From Corticium candelabrum (Eukaryota > Porifera > Homoscleromorpha > Homosclerophorida > Plakinidae), in assembly GCF_963422355.1 (NCBI RefSeq), contig NC_085091.1, forward strand, positions 4,042,523 through 4,106,522: a stretch of DNA of 64,000 bases. Direction: 5' to 3'. Below, piece by piece: positions 24,801 through 34,895 of this stretch. Each line of letters begins with the position of its first letter. Position 1 is the stretch's first letter. The translations under genes and the position numbers were made by a program. The notes beneath the pieces were generated by a model. The model saw only the letters and a list, made by a program, of their open reading frames with translations, made no database searches and had not been told where the DNA came from.

Positions 24801-27800
24801 GAGAACTCGAAAGTTTGTCAGCATGATGTGCAACAAAACTGCAAAAGTGAATTTTTGAGATTGTTTATTAATTTTGAGTTTAACTGCAAGAGGGCCCCAC
24901 TAAAGGTCTTACTTTGTGCCCTATAATTTTTTCATGCACGCGCTATTCGAATTCAGAAGTGTACCAAACGCTATTAGATACACAGGGCGAAATATCCACA
25001 GACGCACATTTTTAAATTTTTCTCTAGGTGCAGTGTGAATGACACTCATAGGCATGATACTAAAATATACAATTGGTCACGTGATTAATGTACATAATAC
25101 AAGATGCGACTGAAACATTATTACAACATGTCTAAACACTTGAGTTCAATAGAAATGCTAGCTATCTGTTCTCCTTGACCTTTCGATGACTCTTGTGCAA
25201 CTTTACAGCATCTCCCACTTCCTTTCCAGTCCTCTTGCCTTCTCTGTCCCTAGAGCAGGTGTCATGGTTTTACGCAAGCCAGTGATTGAATAATTACAAT
25301 ATGTCCTAGTATACTTTTTCGCATTCCCCCGCACTCTCTCTATAGGATTAATTTTGCAGTGATACTTAGGGATGAACAAACAATAATGGCCTCTAGATTC
25401 TAAATATAACTCTACAAAGATTTTCATTTGCAAAATCATCATGCTCAGACAAGACAGACACCATCTGATCTCTACACACATTACTAACATTAATGCCACG
25501 CTTTGTTAAGACCATTCTTAGACCCTTCAGAACTCCCTCCCCAGTGACAAGGTGCTGTTCTTTTCCTCCTAATCCCATGTTTATGCGACTAGCAACTAGT
25601 GCATCATGTGATTTTGCAGTATGGTTACAACTCTGATCAAATATCTACAACAGAGCATAACTCTGACTAGGATATTTGATCTCTGCAATAGCCACAGCAC
25701 GTTTTACTTGAGACATAAACTTGTCACCCGTCCAGTATCTGTCCCTGTTCCCTTCGTATTCTATAATCTGCCTAGCCTCATTAGTGATTTCTGGATTAAT
25801 AACTCTGGCTCCTTCCACCTCTGAGGGACTCAGTTTTAGATAACCACTATATTCATCGATGAAGTTGCTTACCATCCTACCGAAACCTCTTGACGTTGGC
25901 TTGATTGCAGTCTGGCTGGCTGGCACCACGTGTAATGCTGGTCCTCGTGAGACCGAAAAGTTGACTCATCATGAAAGATTGTAACTAACCCTTTAGTGGC
26001 TACTTGGTCCTTCATATGATCAGACTGGTGTTCCTGCAAAACATCAGATGGACTGGGAGGAGGTAGATGGTTAGGTTCTATTGCATGCACACAGTCTAAA
26101 TATCTAGTACGTCCTTCTACAACATCTTGCCTTTCGTGATTGTCAATGTACATGCCCTTTTTGCTCGAATCCACTCGCTAAAAACCTAGGTCACACAAAA
26201 ACCTGCATGCTGTTTTCACACTAATTCTCGTCGAAAAACCTGGAGTATGGGAGGTGTTGGGTAGAAGGTCAGTGTTAATGTAGCAGCAGAAGTCAGAGGC
26301 GGTGATATTAGGCCTTCCCTTCGTGCAGCTGTGCTGTCGAGCCGACCTAGTTGCTTTCCGTCGACACTCCTCATCATGCATGATGCTGCTCCACTGATAG
26401 TGACCTTTGCCATCTAGAAACTTACCGCAGTTGCATCTAAAGTTGTTCCGCCAATCTCTGATGGTCCCCTCATTTTTGTGTACTATCTGCGACACAACAC
26501 CTACGGCCCTCTTGACAGTCTGCGATGTCTCCCTACGGTAAAACTCAAAAAGCAACAACAACAGCATCTTTGTATCTACAATTCTCAAAGCTCTTATCCA
26601 GTCATCCAGACAACTCCAAACATCTTCATCGTTAACAGACTGCACCGAATCGCTGTCCCCGTCTAATGTTTCAGTGCCTGCCTTTGCATGACACTCTGGT
26701 TCCAAAGGGCCCCCTTCCTCTTCAAATGGTCTAAGCTTCAACCTTTTTTCATTCATAGCTGCAACCCTGTCTAGTTGTTTCTTCATCTTACTCCAACGCG
26801 TGGTGTCCTTGGTGATGGAAGTGAGAGGACTGAGAGAATACGGTATCCACGGCAATGATGTGCCAAACCATTACAATGCAGCCACACCCTTTAGACAGCC
26901 AATCAGCGTTCACCAATCTACACTTTTTATCTTGCAAACCACATGGTCAAAACCGACGGCATTCTGTAGGGCTTCTCATGGTGATCATTTGCATATGTAA
27001 AAATGTTTAAAAATATGCAGGGCGAATTTTCTAATATGCGCTAAATTTGGGGATATGTGCTGTCTGGCATTGTACCGATGAGCACTGCACAATGGAACTA
27101 TACACACACTTGCATGCAACATGTGCCAAAACGGTTGTCGCAAAAAGAATTTGAAAAAACTGACGGGTTACTCGAAACGTAGAATTTTTTCGGTGTGGCC
27201 TAATGAATGGACACTATGCAGCTAATCCCTCCCCTTTGTCATAACTTCTGGAAATGGAGTGCACATGTGCATGTGTGGCGTACAGTACATCTACTACATT
27301 CGTAGCTCGTATGTTGGAGGCGTATTAGTCAGCTCTGAACCGCTGCCTTGGCATGCCTGGCTAGAACCCTGCATCTAGAGTTGATGAAGTAGTATTAATT
27401 AATTAATTAATTACGTAAGTAAGTAATCTTGTGGAGTGGTGTTTAGTTAAGTATGACAATTTAATTTGCAGCTTTAAGGCCTGTTCACACTTGAAGCACT
27501 TCAATTGGCATGTGATCAACTTCGTAGCAAATGTGAATTGGATGCACATTGAATGCACATTAACCCATTTCACACTAGCAAAATGCAATCTGAGTAAACA
27601 TCATAAACAGGCCTACCCATGTAGAACATGCAGTCATCATGGCTGCTAGTCTCTTTGCACTGATAGTCCTCTATCTTTGGTTACAAGTACGTCCATCTTC
27701 GCAATAATCACAGGATAGAGAGGGAACGTAGATCTGCTGCCCATACCGACATGAAGAGCTGAGTGGGTTACCAGGGTAGGCATGGTGCCACATGCTGCAG

Positions 27801-30800
27801 CTGATGTGCATTGAATCCACTTCAACCACCTTTCTGTATGTGGTTTGAGCGAATGCACATTGAATTCGGTTTGATAGCCAATCCTCATTGGAGTGTGGTG
27901 TGAAAAGGCTTGGCCTTTAGTTATGCTAGTGTGGTCAGTGGTCGATGTGTGCCTATCTCAGTCTTTGTTTCAAGTGCGTGATGCCAAATAGTTATCTGAG
28001 CCTCACAATGTGCATCTACTTTGAGGGTTATAGTAGATTGCCAATGTGTCTGTCTGTCTGTCTTGTTTGTCTTGTCTTAATTATGCATGTTTTTAAGTCT
28101 CAGCCGCCAGAGCTTTCGATATACAACATAGATAGACATTTTAGCAGGTAGTTGGCTTGATTTTTGCAAATAGAGCTTTGTGGGAGAGAGCCTAAATGAC
28201 TTATTTGATCAAGGCAGTCCCTAATACGCTTGTGCAGTGCCACTTGCTATAAAAAACTTGATTTTTCATGCAAACCCTTTGATTGCCAGACATCTCAGGG
28301 TTCGAAAAATGTATTTGAATCTGGTCGCCAGTTTGGCCACCTAGAGGAACGGTTGGTCGCCAAACTTTCACTAGTTTCTAAGTCAGAGATTCCAGAAGTA
28401 AACAAGTCATTAATATCACTGTTGAGACCCTTTCCCAGATTATCATGTTTGACATTAATTAAATTAAGACCTAACTAGGAATTTGCAGTAATGTTGGATG
28501 AACATTGGCTAGTAAACACATTAATCTACAGTGTGATACTTGGTGTTCTTTTTATGTAATAGTATGAGTATCCATATTTTATTGAAACTTTCCACTAATT
28601 GTATAGCTACAGCCAAACAAAATGTGGTTGAGTGGTTTTGTAATGTTAATAATGTGATTATGTGGTTTGTCATCACATCCACATCCTGGCTATCCATCAA
28701 GAAGACATGAGCATTCATTGAGCGTTTTTTAATTAAATTCTCTATATGACTCAGTGCCACTACTGATTTGCTGAGAACAGCACATCCGGTAACTCTCCGA
28801 GGGAAAACCCCACACCCAACGTGGTTTCCTATGGCTAGCTGTGTTAATCTCTGAAACGCCGTGGCTTCATTCAACACCTAGATTTCACATGCAGAAACTT
28901 TTGTCTGAACAACCTTTCTTAGTAGCACTAGGAGACGTATGAGCTTCTGGACGTACACCTTGGTCTAGTTCTTTTGATAGAAAGACACTCAGGCAGCTTG
29001 CTGGGAAAAAGCTGTTTGTTTTGCCACTTCCTACACCCACCGTTTGCAAAGATCTGCATAATAGTGTTTATTTGTCTCAATTCAAGATGGTCAGATTCTT
29101 TGAACAGCATAGAAAAGGATCTAAATAAGCAGTTGCCGTCACTTTCAACTACGATTGGCTGCGAATTTCATGTTTCATTCGGGAGAAGCTGCTGCGCAAC
29201 GGGCGTCTCGTCGATGTTAGAGCTGTTGACTTGGATTTGTTGGTGTAGCCTATGAAGGATAGGAGTGACCACAATTGTTTGAAAAATTATACGCGCCTTC
29301 GGGTCTTTAGTTGGATTTGTCTGGAGCTGATGGCACAGACCAATCAGATCGGCACAGGCACTAGAGTCTAGCCTCGCCCCAGACGCAGTGTGGATTGCAG
29401 CCCCAGATACGCTTCCATCACCACTGAGAACCTGTGTACGCGTTCAAAGGCGTATGATGCACTGCACGTGCCATTTCTGATCTGCCATTTCACCGCTACG
29501 CTCTCTAGCATAGCTGCAATCTCTTACTAACGCTTGACAGCGGCCTAAGATCGCAATATCGACAAGTACAGAGGCTAGAACAACGTCAAAGTCCAATCGA
29601 AAGCTCAATTCCTAGCTAATAACATTAGTATGACTAGCGCTGAAGAATTTGATTACATACTTACTCCCGCCCAGAAAGGCGGTACCAATACCTGACGTAG
29701 TGGTGATGGAAGCGCATCCGAGGCTGTAATCCACACTGCGTCTACTAGAGTTCGTAAAAACGATGCTGTGACTCGCAATAGATTGCTAGGTGATACGTTG
29801 TTACACGATATGTACGAAGGTGCTAAATAGGTGGCATACGTCGCAGGGTGCCACTAAATGGTAGAAGTAGAAAGCGGAACGCAAAACATCTGCTAAGCAG
29901 GTGGTTCACATCCAAGAGCCGCTGCAGCAAAAGACAAGAAACTACCAATATTTCTAGTTGGCAAATTGCCGACCGGATTTTTCGAACCCTGCATCTACAG
30001 TGCACGTTTCCATGCTTGTAGTTTACAGTAGACACGCACAAAGAAGTTTGGGGAGGATTAAATGTGTTAGACATCTGCCTGCTCAAAATTTTGTAAGCTA
30101 GAGAGAATATTTTGGCAGTAACGAGAGTCAATGAGATCAAGATTGAAATGCTACAGAACGTTTCTTGTACAACTTGTGCTTGAACATGTCATGTACCCAC
30201 TAGGTGTGGCTCTGTTTGAATGTAGTCAGCATGGCAATTTGATTGGGCGAGGATGTGTTATTGCTATATGGCGGTGTTTCTGTTCAGTCTATTAGTGGTT
30301 GCAGTACCTTGTTTCTTTGTGGCAGTATCCCTGCCCTAAGTGATATGTTTAGAAGGTGAGAGAGCAATAAATTTTAAGATTCAAGGGCAATACGGGTATT
30401 TAGAATTCAAGAGCAACAAGATTATTTCAATTTCCACTTAGATGGAATCAAAGAGTATCTCGCGAAGAGCAATGTTGTTCTGTTCACTAGCAACTTAGTG
30501 ATGTTAGTCACTTGGCTTACAATACTGTGTTTGAAAGCACAGACTGTGAGACCTTAAGAAATTTTCACCTCGCGTGGTCGTTTCAGACTTTGTAGTTTAT
30601 ACGTTTCTTTTTTATAAAGTCTGTGAGCGTTCATATGAACTTACTGATCTTAATGCTGTTGTGTGACTTGAGTTCAATCATTTAACACTAAAGTTAGTCC
30701 ACTTTGACTCCCCCCAAGCTTGTGTGGTTGGTGAGTGGGCAGATGTTCCCAGCATTTTTCCAATGAGCAATTAGTAATTAGCATAAGGGTAGGTTTGTAT

Positions 30801-32090
30801 TTTAATTGAGGGCTGTCTATGGTTAGAATAGCTACTTAATCAATTTGCATAACAAAGTTGGTGGAAGTTCATCTGCAATGCTCGCCCAAAGAATGGCATG
30901 AACATGAGCTCTAAAATGAAGTGTTCAGTGTGTCTCTAGGACCTTGCTGTCAAAAGTTAATCAGGATTTACTAGGCAGAAGTCAGAGTGGACTGCAACTC
31001 CCAAGGTATGGTGAGCTTTGACGCTTTGCTTATCGTTCTTTTCACTTATCTGACCCCTGTCTCTCCTTGGATTGCCCAAAGGGGGTTGGGGTCAGATATG
31101 AGAGGGTCTACTGTATGGTCAAAAAATGGAATCCTATGCAGCTTTGACTGCATTTGTTTCTTGGCATGTCTTCTCACATATGACCTTGTTCACATACAGC
31201 GATGTACACAATTGTTTCAAAGGCCTACAGTAATGTGGAAGATAATGTCAGCTGGTGACTATCCCAAAGATGTGACTGGGATGTGCGATACTGTTTTTGC
31301 ATATTGTAAAGAGACATGAATTAAAGGTACCGTATTACCTCACATAGAACGGCATGCCGTTATGGAACGAATTTTGCCAGGGTGCCGTTATACCTCGAGG
31401 TACAACAGCATGCAGTTGTAAATGAGGTAATTTTACCAGCCAGGCTGCCAAGCTGATCAAACTTGTCCACGGCCGCCAACTTGAATCCTACTGTGTAGGA
31501 TTTCCTGCTTCTGGCTTTCGGCTGACTTGAGTCAAAGTCTTCACCAATGGCAACATTGTCAACGTGGTCATTAGCATCATCCTCCACATTGACACCTCTC
31601 CTCCATTACCGCAATATTAATATCAAAAGATAGGCCTCGTATTACTGTGACTGCCGTACCTCGCTCTATATGCATCTCACCCTGTAACGGCATGTCGTTA
31701 TAGGTACCAGCTGGAGTTGTAGCGGATTCTGGTAAAATTTGCTTATAACGGCATGCTGTTCTATGTGAGGTAATTCGGTAAGTACCTACTAATTCCTAAG
31801 TCTGATTTGTCTGTCGTTTATCTAGTCTTTATATAACATTCACATGTTAGATATTAGACACAGAGGAGTAAACAGGGTGGAAGCTGCATGATGTGGGTCT
31901 TCTCACCAGCCTGAGATTTTCCAACTTGTAACAGTTTTGTTGTTTTCTGATAGGCAAGGCTAACTCCAAGAATATATTCGGTGATATTGCACAACCACTG
32001 ACTGGCTGTATCAGCAGTGTAAGAGTGAACAAGAAGAAGATCAGGCTCGAAAAGGATGCCATCGACAAAGTCGACGTTTTCCCCTGCTAG
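14832..32090 (+). CDS. Gene A: vWA-LamG extracellular protein, 5' end not found
   Basis: Seven exons can be joined in frame with GT-AG boundaries and the same phases as gene B: 14832-15812, 16930-17170, 17316-17382, 17434-17492, 23422-23505, 23569-23681 and 31954-32090 (stop TAG at 32088). They encode one vWA domain with metal-site motif DESGS, a Cys-rich linker, an acidic Ser/Asp/His-rich linker (exon 2), then a LamG domain ending VDVFPC. No exons for the signal peptide, N-terminal Cys region or first vWA domain were recognised upstream. They may lie left of the window, or have been lost. Two LamG introns are 5.9 and 8.3 kb and full of transposons, yet no exon carries a stop. The likely role is a secreted or matrix adhesion protein (inference from domains). 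Whether the locus is expressed is unknown. Confidence 0.75.
16723..16830. repeat. GACAGACA/GATA-type microsatellite in gene A intron 1
   Basis: Interspersed GACAGACA, GATAGATG and ATGGACAGACA units. The intron (15813-16929) otherwise shows nothing recognisable. Confidence 0.85.
17316..17492 (+). CDS. Gene A exons 3-4: LamG domain, first half
   Basis: The exons are 17316-17382 and 17434-17492, separated by a 51-base intron. Exon 3 reads KHVVTFCFKT and GVLMWVQQ, the first LamG strands. Exon 4 reads HILIQVMNGRVQAR, matching the LamG pattern hhLxxGRhxh. Gene B has the same two exons with the same lengths (67 and 59 bases). The exon 4 acceptor was chosen because the upstream AG would put a stop in frame. 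Confidence 0.75.
18130..21350 (+). pseudogene. Large DNA-transposon protein, decayed, copy 2
   Basis: Pieces in several forward frames parallel the 5860-9050 element. They include AEYHRTCYQHYTSKTKIE (near 18400) and ECIICQMMKK (18515), a knuckle pair. Next is RFATFCWDNIDLCDETLSGK (near 19605). Then comes the 184-residue open piece at 20220-20774 with SGKHYNR, FWLSYIELVQVVLNLIRAT and CFAYDRQNYARYL, and finally GAFQRWILTAHDRANMTKSC (20860). The nuclease-like and CXC ends of copy 1 are not seen, so it is 3'-truncated. It lies inside gene A intron 4 in the same orientation. The Academ-like assignment is inference. Confidence 0.55.
21536..22920 (+). mobile_element. OTU-type transposon, copy 2, internally deleted
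   Basis: It starts AGGGTTCGAAAATCCGG and ends TTTTTCGAACACTG. It encodes, in broken frames, EGDGNCLFRSFSMLF (about 22070-22115), an OTU-protease-like active-site motif with the catalytic Cys kept. A further 118-codon open piece is at 22339-22695. It is nearly identical to the inverted copy at 28296-29991, with only single amino-acid differences in the shared parts, but lacks about 0.35 kb present there; the break is near 21810-21850. Recent transposition or gene conversion is likely. Confidence 0.6.
22339..22695 (+). pseudogene. Downstream open piece of OTU-type transposon copy 2
   Basis: A 118-codon frame beginning MLNEATAFQRLTQLAIG is repeated with one visible residue difference (FCLVVA against FCLAVA) on the opposite strand at 28521-28877. 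I do not recognise its fold. Conservation between copies reflects recent common origin and does not show function. Confidence 0.45.
23422..23681 (+). CDS. Gene A exons 5-6: LamG domain, middle
   Basis: The exons are 23422-23505 (84 bases) and 23569-23681 (113 bases), the same lengths and phases as gene B exons 9 and 10. They encode MDLGSGTNVLIHSV, DGKWHKVMFRR and ELKLDGNRRV, then FRANKQWYIG. The LamG signature WHKVxFxR and the xLxLDGN strand are clear. The two exons are an island between large transposon-filled introns and lie between inverted copies of the OTU-type element. Confidence 0.78.
23799..23872. repeat. 37-bp perfect tandem duplication
   Basis: A unit starting GAGTTTTGGAAGGCGTATCG is repeated twice head to tail, followed by a partial third copy. 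It is subterminal in the 23784-27371 element. Confidence 0.85.
25203..26855 (-). pseudogene. Tc1/mariner/IS630-type DDE transposase, broken
   Basis: Read leftwards from 26855: a helical N-terminal region of 225 codons ends LCDLGF at a TAG. The same frame then resumes with GMYIDNHERQDVVEGRTRYL and IFHDESTFRSHEDQHYTW, giving the first catalytic Asp in HDEST. A frameshift near 25925 leads to GFGRMVSNFIDEYSGYL. A second leads to IFDQSCNHTAKSHDAL, with the probable second Asp in FDQS. A third leads to LFIPKYHCKINPIERV, with the third acidic residue in NPIE. The order HDE-FDQ-NPIE is that of IS630/Tc1/mariner-like enzymes. At least one stop and three frameshifts make it inactive. Confidence 0.65.
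27478..27919. mobile_element. MITE with GGCCTGTTCACAC ends
   Basis: The left end AGGCCTGTTCACACTTG follows TTAA at 27474. The right side ends GTGTGAAAAGGCTTGGCCTTTA, an imperfect inverse. Interior AATGCACATTGAAT- and TGAATTGGATGCACA-like blocks recur near both sides. Its design resembles the GTCCACAC MITEs at 11248 and 61423. No coding sequence. Confidence 0.45.
28296..29991 (-). mobile_element. OTU-type transposon, copy 3, inverted relative to copy 2
   Basis: It starts CAGGGTTCGAAAAATG and ends ATTTTTCGAACCCTG. CATCT lies directly outside both ends (28291-28295, 29992-29996), a possible 5-bp target duplication. On the minus strand it repeats the OTU-like EGDGNCLFRSF motif (about 29100-29145) and the 118-codon piece (28521-28877). 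It is longer than copy 2 by about 0.3 kb. It lies in gene A intron 6, so with copy 2 it brackets LamG exons 5 and 6 in inverted orientation. Confidence 0.6.
28521..28877 (-). pseudogene. Downstream open piece of OTU-type transposon copy 3
   Basis: A 118-codon frame almost identical to the plus-strand frame at 22339-22695. No known domain is recognised. It belongs to the transposon. Confidence 0.45.
31330..31778 (-). mobile_element. pogo-like MITE with a transposase HTH fragment, TA flanks
   Basis: The left end CCGTATTACCTCACATAGAA (31330 on) continues into CGGCATGCCGTTAT. The right end is its near-perfect inverse (about 31744-31778). TA lies directly outside both ends (31328-31329, 31779-31780), the Tc1/mariner target. 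On the minus strand a 75-codon frame (31360-31587) contains RKSYTVGFKLAAVDKFDQLG, resembling the N-terminal helix-turn-helix of pogo/jerky-type transposases. No catalytic domain is present, so it is a deletion derivative. Confidence 0.65.
31954..32090 (+). CDS. Gene A last exon: LamG C-terminal part
   Basis: The acceptor TGATAG precedes GCAAGGCTAACTCC. The exon has 137 bases, exactly the length of gene B's last exon. It reads PLTGCISSVRVNKKKIRLEK then DAIDKVDVFPC and TAG. The LamG-typical GCI(S)xVxhN strand and terminal Cys are present. Gene B ends with one extra Glu. Confidence 0.8.
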
Positions 32091-33254
32091 TCACCTCCAT
32101 GACTTTTTCTCTAATTTTAAACGGCGTTGGATAACTACAGTAGCTTATGTGTGGCAAAATAGCTTCGTACATTTAGGTTCTGGTTGTGTTTTTGGTAAGA
32201 CAGTATTGGTATTAGTATTAGTTCTTATTTCATAGTCTTGTAAGGTCATCTACTGACTGAGGCATCTTGTCTCTAGGTATAATCTAGCATTATAAGTGTT
32301 GCGTTTTCTATCCTTACTGAAGTCCATACCAAAGTTAGAGACAACATGGGAATTGTGGTGAAGTGTTTAGATGCTTAGGGAGTGGCTAGAGGAGGTGTCG
32401 CTAATTGCCTCTGATTACTTGTTGCTCTAAGCCCTAGAGGGAATCATTATGCAGGCTGAGAAGACGATTCAAGTTCAGACAGCGAAGAGATCTATGTCTG
32501 TGAAGGAAATGATGAGAATGTTGATTCTGACTGAAGCTAATTACTTCATCACCTGAGCGGTATGCTTTGAAGCCCAGGTGGTTTTCCATAGCTTAAATTG
32601 AAGGCAGTCTCTACTCACTTGTCTAGACAGGAAGCAGCTATTATTAATGTAAGAAAGGACCAATGACAATTCATATTTAGCTAATCATCGTCCTTGCACA
32701 AGCTTTCGATTAGTGTTGAAATCAACTCTCTAGTCTCACAATAAACATATGCTTTGTGTGTAGTAGCTTAATTAATTGTGCAATCTAGTCTGCTTTTATT
32801 AATTGTTGACAATAAAGCCACGATAATTGTTTTGTTGGAAATGAGGTATAAAATGCAGTCCATAAATCCACCATAATTCTTGGATAGTTGTTTTTGCTAG
32901 AAATGAGGTAGAGTCATACATCAATTATCGGACACTGGTGTACAGAAACTAGACAAAGATTTTTTGTATCTAAGGCATGAATGTAGAGAGTAGTCACACC
33001 GTATATTTTGTTTAGGGCATTTCTCTTGTCTAGCACAGCAGTTCGTTCATCTTCAGAAATTTTCAGTGACACATTGCAGCAATGTCTTCACTTGACTCTA
33101 TCTGTGAACGTTTCTCAAAATTGAGAGTCAGTTAGAATTATAGTTAGAACAGCTGTTTAAATTATCTTTAATTAAGAGAGTCTTTAATCTCGATTGTGGC
33201 CCGCCTTGTTGTCTTTTTCATTCTTTAATTTCAAAAGCTGTTTAGGGTTGAATC
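32091..33254. other. 3' flank of gene A, nothing recognised
   Basis: About 1.2 kb without a convincing gene, repeat ends or RNA. The gene A 3' UTR presumably starts here, but no polyadenylation signal was assigned. Confidence 0.4.
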
Positions 33255-33320
33255 CTAATCACATGACCAGCCCAACAGAGTTGACATTTGAGAAGGTAGA
33301 ACTCCAGTCCACAGACACCA
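33255..33320 (-). mobile_element. Short LINE reverse-transcriptase ORF fragment
   Basis: The minus strand reads LEFYLLKCQLCWAGHVIR. This matches LEYYLLKCQFRWAGHVVR in the C-terminal part of the LINE at 37334-40848. The flanks diverge quickly, so this is a small relic. Confidence 0.55.
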
Positions 33321-33850
33321 GCACGAAACAGGAATCATGCAATGTACGTGCATCCATACTATCATGCATGTGTGTTGTTGAGAAAATCACTGGATCGAGC
33401 AATGTGGCAGTATGTCTATTTTAGAATAGTGATCAACACCACAATTAGAACATAGCTCTTTAGATCCTACTTATGCAGCTGTTGCTGTTATCAACTAACT
33501 CACGCCAATCTCCCAGATCAAATTCTGCATCAGTTTTTTTTCTGAATTAACTAGATAATGATGGTAAGTGTTGTACATAAATGTCATCATGTCACATCAT
33601 CCCAAACATGGACATTCGATTTGCTCAGTGTTGCCAGTTGGATTTGACAATGCAGCCCAAATTATGGCCTAAAGAGACACGGGGAAGGGTCTGGCTAAGC
33701 AAGACTAATTTGGGACAAGAACTGTTGATATTAATGTTTCTAAATTATTGATATTAAATTTGCTAAAAATTTTGGTAAAAGTTGCTAAATTTGTATTTGA
33801 AAATTGTTGTAGATTAAAGAATGGACAAATACAGCTATGCCACTGCTGCC

Positions 33851-33854
<4 letters not shown>
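33321..33854. other. Non-coding stretch
   Basis: No gene or repeat structure recognised between the LINE relic and the AC array. Confidence 0.35.

Positions 33855-33933
<79 letters not shown>
33855..33933. repeat. (AC)n microsatellite
   Basis: A near-perfect AC run of about 79 bases, with one G near its start. Confidence 0.95.
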
Positions 33934-33934
<1 letters not shown>

Positions 33935-34442
33935 TGGATAAATGATCTTATAGCAGCGTTGACTGACATTCAGCCTGCCACACAACATTTTAATTAAATA
34001 AGTATAAAAAGCTTCATTTAAAGTCAATGTTTTACTGTAATTCGCGTCAACACAAACTGTAAAAACTGTGAGACTGACTGCTAGACTACCAAACAGTTCG
34101 ATGTCAACTCACATTGCACACATGAAATATCATCTATTGCATTTATAAAAACCATCAAAGCTGGATGAATTGCGACAAACAGACAAACAAATTCATCACA
34201 ATTATCTGCTCCGAAGTCACATCCACCGCATCTCTACAAGTGTCATTTTGTCTTCTTTGCATTTCTTGCCTTTCACCATCCTTTTGGGAGAACATGAAGT
34301 GTACTCGTCATTTTGGTTCACTGCATTCACTTGAATAAGAGCTGCTCACATGGATTCTCTCTTGCCATAGCATAGCAAATGTCCTGCAGTGGAATGTAAG
34401 GAACAGCTCAAAACTGCCTCTGACGCACTCTCCTCTCTGCAG

Positions 34443-34895
34443 TTACTTCTGTGAATAACTCAACAAACGTGAATCCCAAGCTGTACATGTCGGCTTGTGT
34501 TGTGTTGTGTGGGGCCACTGCACCATCTTCCACAACTTGTTCTGGTGCAATGTATTCTGGACTGCGAGGACCAACAGAAAGCAACTCAGAGATGCGACAA
34601 GAGCCCAGATCACCGTTTTTGGCTTCGATATTCTTGCTGATGGGAATGTTGGTAGTGTGAATGTCTCCCTGAAGAAGCTAGAGCAGGCTGCAGCTGGTGA
34701 AGATACATCACACCACACAGACATCCTACAGCTATATCCACTTGTTCCCTCATGGACAGATATCTGCTTGCAATAGCAACATTGATCACATCTGTCTGTG
34801 ATCCTTCCAAAAGCTCCATGGCGATATGAAGAGGGACTTTGTTCTCAATGATAGCTCCACAGATGGATACGACATTGGGGTGATGGACCTTTTGT
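34443..34895 (-). pseudogene. Protein kinase pseudogene fragment
   Basis: The minus strand, right to left, spells kinase landmarks: HHPNVVSICGAI, then IAMELLEG at the hinge, CGVMYLHQLQ before the catalytic loop, GDIHTTN where HRDxxxxN is expected, NGDLGSCRISELLS at the DFG position (DLG here), and SPEYIAPEQV (APE motif) followed by ADMYSLGFTFVELF. A frameshift lies between LHQLQPAL and the catalytic loop near 34670. His and Arg of HRD are not conserved, and no N-lobe with the ATP-binding Lys was found. It looks like a dead, truncated copy of a Tyr-kinase-like gene. No introns interrupt the stretch. Confidence 0.55.

Larger units (their letters stand above)
23784..27371 (-). mobile_element. 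DNA transposon with 16-bp perfect TIRs and a Tc1/mariner/IS630-type transposase
   Basis: The left end CAGGGTTCTAGCCAGG (23784-23799) has a perfect reverse complement at 27356-27371. A decayed DDE transposase lies on the minus strand inside (25203-26855). A perfect 37-base tandem duplication sits just inside the left end (23799-23872). No TA or longer target duplication is visible at these ends. The transposase could belong to a separate element nested inside; I could not find separate ends for it. Confidence 0.5.
23682..31953 (+). other. Gene A intron 6, 8.3 kb, transposon-filled
   Basis: The gene B equivalent (57744-57906) is 163 bases. Here the intron contains the 23784-27371 element with a Tc1/mariner/IS630-type transposase, a MITE (27478-27919), the inverted OTU-type element (28296-29991) and a pogo-like MITE (31330-31778). 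The segment 29992-31329 shows no recognisable gene. Confidence 0.7.

Noticed and set aside
24977..27045. CAGGGCGAA beside both sides of the broken transposase as its TIRs
   Set aside because: The two copies are in the same orientation, so they are not inverted ends.
28291..29996. CATCT as a firm target duplication of OTU-type copy 3
   Set aside because: Only five bases, and copy 2 shows similar GTAGAT sequence outside its left end, so CATCT could be part of the element's end. Recorded only as possible.
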